Origin: Candidatus Nitrosymbiomonas sp.
GTDB taxonomy: Bacteria; Sysuimicrobiota; Sysuimicrobiia; Sysuimicrobiales; Humicultoraceae
Direction: 5' to 3'
DNA: 6,941 nt
Assembly: GCA_020724185.1 (NCBI GenBank)
Contig: DYHL01000020.1
Span: 1-6,941 of the forward strand
Below, in pieces: positions 6,667-6,941 of this stretch (position 1 is the stretch's first letter; each line of letters opens with the position of its first letter). Under the pieces are notes generated by a model. The model was not told the DNA's origin. It saw only the letters and a program-made list of their open reading frames with translations, and searched no databases. Made by a program: the position numbers and the translations under genes.

Positions 6667-6941
6667 TCCACGACATGGTTGAGGTTACCGCCAGGCCCCG
6701 CTCGCTGGTGGACGTACCCCTGCACTACTGCCCGGGCTGCACGCACGGCATCATTCACCGCCTGGTGGCCGAGGCGATTGACAACCTCGGCATCCGGGAG
6801 CGGACCATAGGCGTTGCGTCGGTTGGGTGCTCGGTCTTCATCTACAACTACCTCGACGTGGACTTCCAGCAGGCGCCACACGGCCGGGCTCCGGCGGTTG
6901 CCACGGGCATCAAACGCGTGCTCCCCGACCGCGCTGTGTTC
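6663..6941 (+). CDS. vorA: 2-oxoacid:ferredoxin oxidoreductase beta subunit, TPP-binding (partial, 3' end missing)
   Basis: This is the first 93 residues of the thiamine-pyrophosphate-binding beta subunit; the frame is open to the right edge. CPGCTHG (23-29) is the VOR/IOR-type version of the N-terminal motif. It is followed by [10 protein letters not shown] (50-59), then [13 protein letters not shown] (73-85), which lines the cofactor region in this family. The GDGD TPP motif would lie beyond the window. It begins inside the vorB stop (ATGA), so delta, alpha and beta are translationally linked. The gamma subunit, needed for a complete four-subunit enzyme, is not in the window and is expected downstream. 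Indolepyruvate or 2-oxoglutarate enzymes are less likely alternatives given the VorB-type alpha partner. Confidence 0.92.
   Translation, partial: MIHDMVEVTARPRSLVDVPLHYCPGCTHGIIHRLVAEAIDNLGIRERTIGVASVGCSVFIYNYLDVDFQQAPHGRAPAVATGIKRVLPDRAVF

Noticed and set aside
1..6941. tRNA or rRNA genes, CRISPR array, insertion sequence or phage genes
   Set aside because: Coding density is nearly complete, and I saw no repeat-spacer pattern, transposase motif, terminal inverted repeats or structural RNA signature.

Overview
This is a high-GC stretch (about two thirds G+C by eye) carrying ten genes, all on the + strand and tightly packed. Most junctions are overlaps of 1 to 4 bases; the only spacers are a few bases to about 54 bases long. 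The content suggests a bacterium with anaerobic or facultative metabolism. It has a soluble group 3b [NiFe]-hydrogenase, a ferredoxin-dependent branched-chain 2-oxoacid oxidoreductase, and an acuA/acuB pair of the kind known from Bacillus and its relatives. The acu pair and the high GC point weakly to a Gram-positive-like or deep-branching thermophilic bacterial lineage. The sequence alone does not fix the phylum.

Region 1 (1-3997) is a hydrogenase operon in the order beta (iron-sulfur), gamma (FAD/NAD(P)H reductase), delta (small subunit), alpha (NiFe large subunit), followed by a maturation endopeptidase. This is the order of the Pyrococcus hydBGDA sulfhydrogenase operon. Electrons would pass from H2 at the NiFe site in alpha, through three [4Fe-4S] clusters in delta and the clusters of beta, to FAD and NAD(P)+ in gamma, or in reverse. 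The endopeptidase would trim the C-terminus of alpha after nickel insertion. The beta gene is cut by the left edge of the window.

Region 2 (3998-5348) starts after a spacer of about 54 bases. It holds a GNAT acetyltransferase that I recognise as AcuA-like and a CBS-CBS-ACT protein that I recognise as AcuB-like. In Bacillus, AcuA acetylates and inactivates acetyl-CoA synthetase. The usual third partner, the deacetylase AcuC, is not here.

Region 3 (5345-6941) overlaps acuB by four bases. It encodes a 2-oxoacid:ferredoxin oxidoreductase of the VOR type: a two-cluster ferredoxin subunit, the alpha subunit, and the start of the TPP-binding beta subunit, which runs off the right edge. The gamma subunit is expected downstream. 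VOR turns branched-chain 2-oxoacids plus CoA into acyl-CoA, CO2 and reduced ferredoxin.

Every gene belongs to a recognisable family, so I see no wholly new system. The point of interest is the layout: an acyl-CoA-synthetase regulator pair, with nucleotide-sensing and amino-acid-sensing type domains, is translationally joined to a branched-chain 2-oxoacid oxidoreductase and sits directly behind an H2/NADP(H) hydrogenase.
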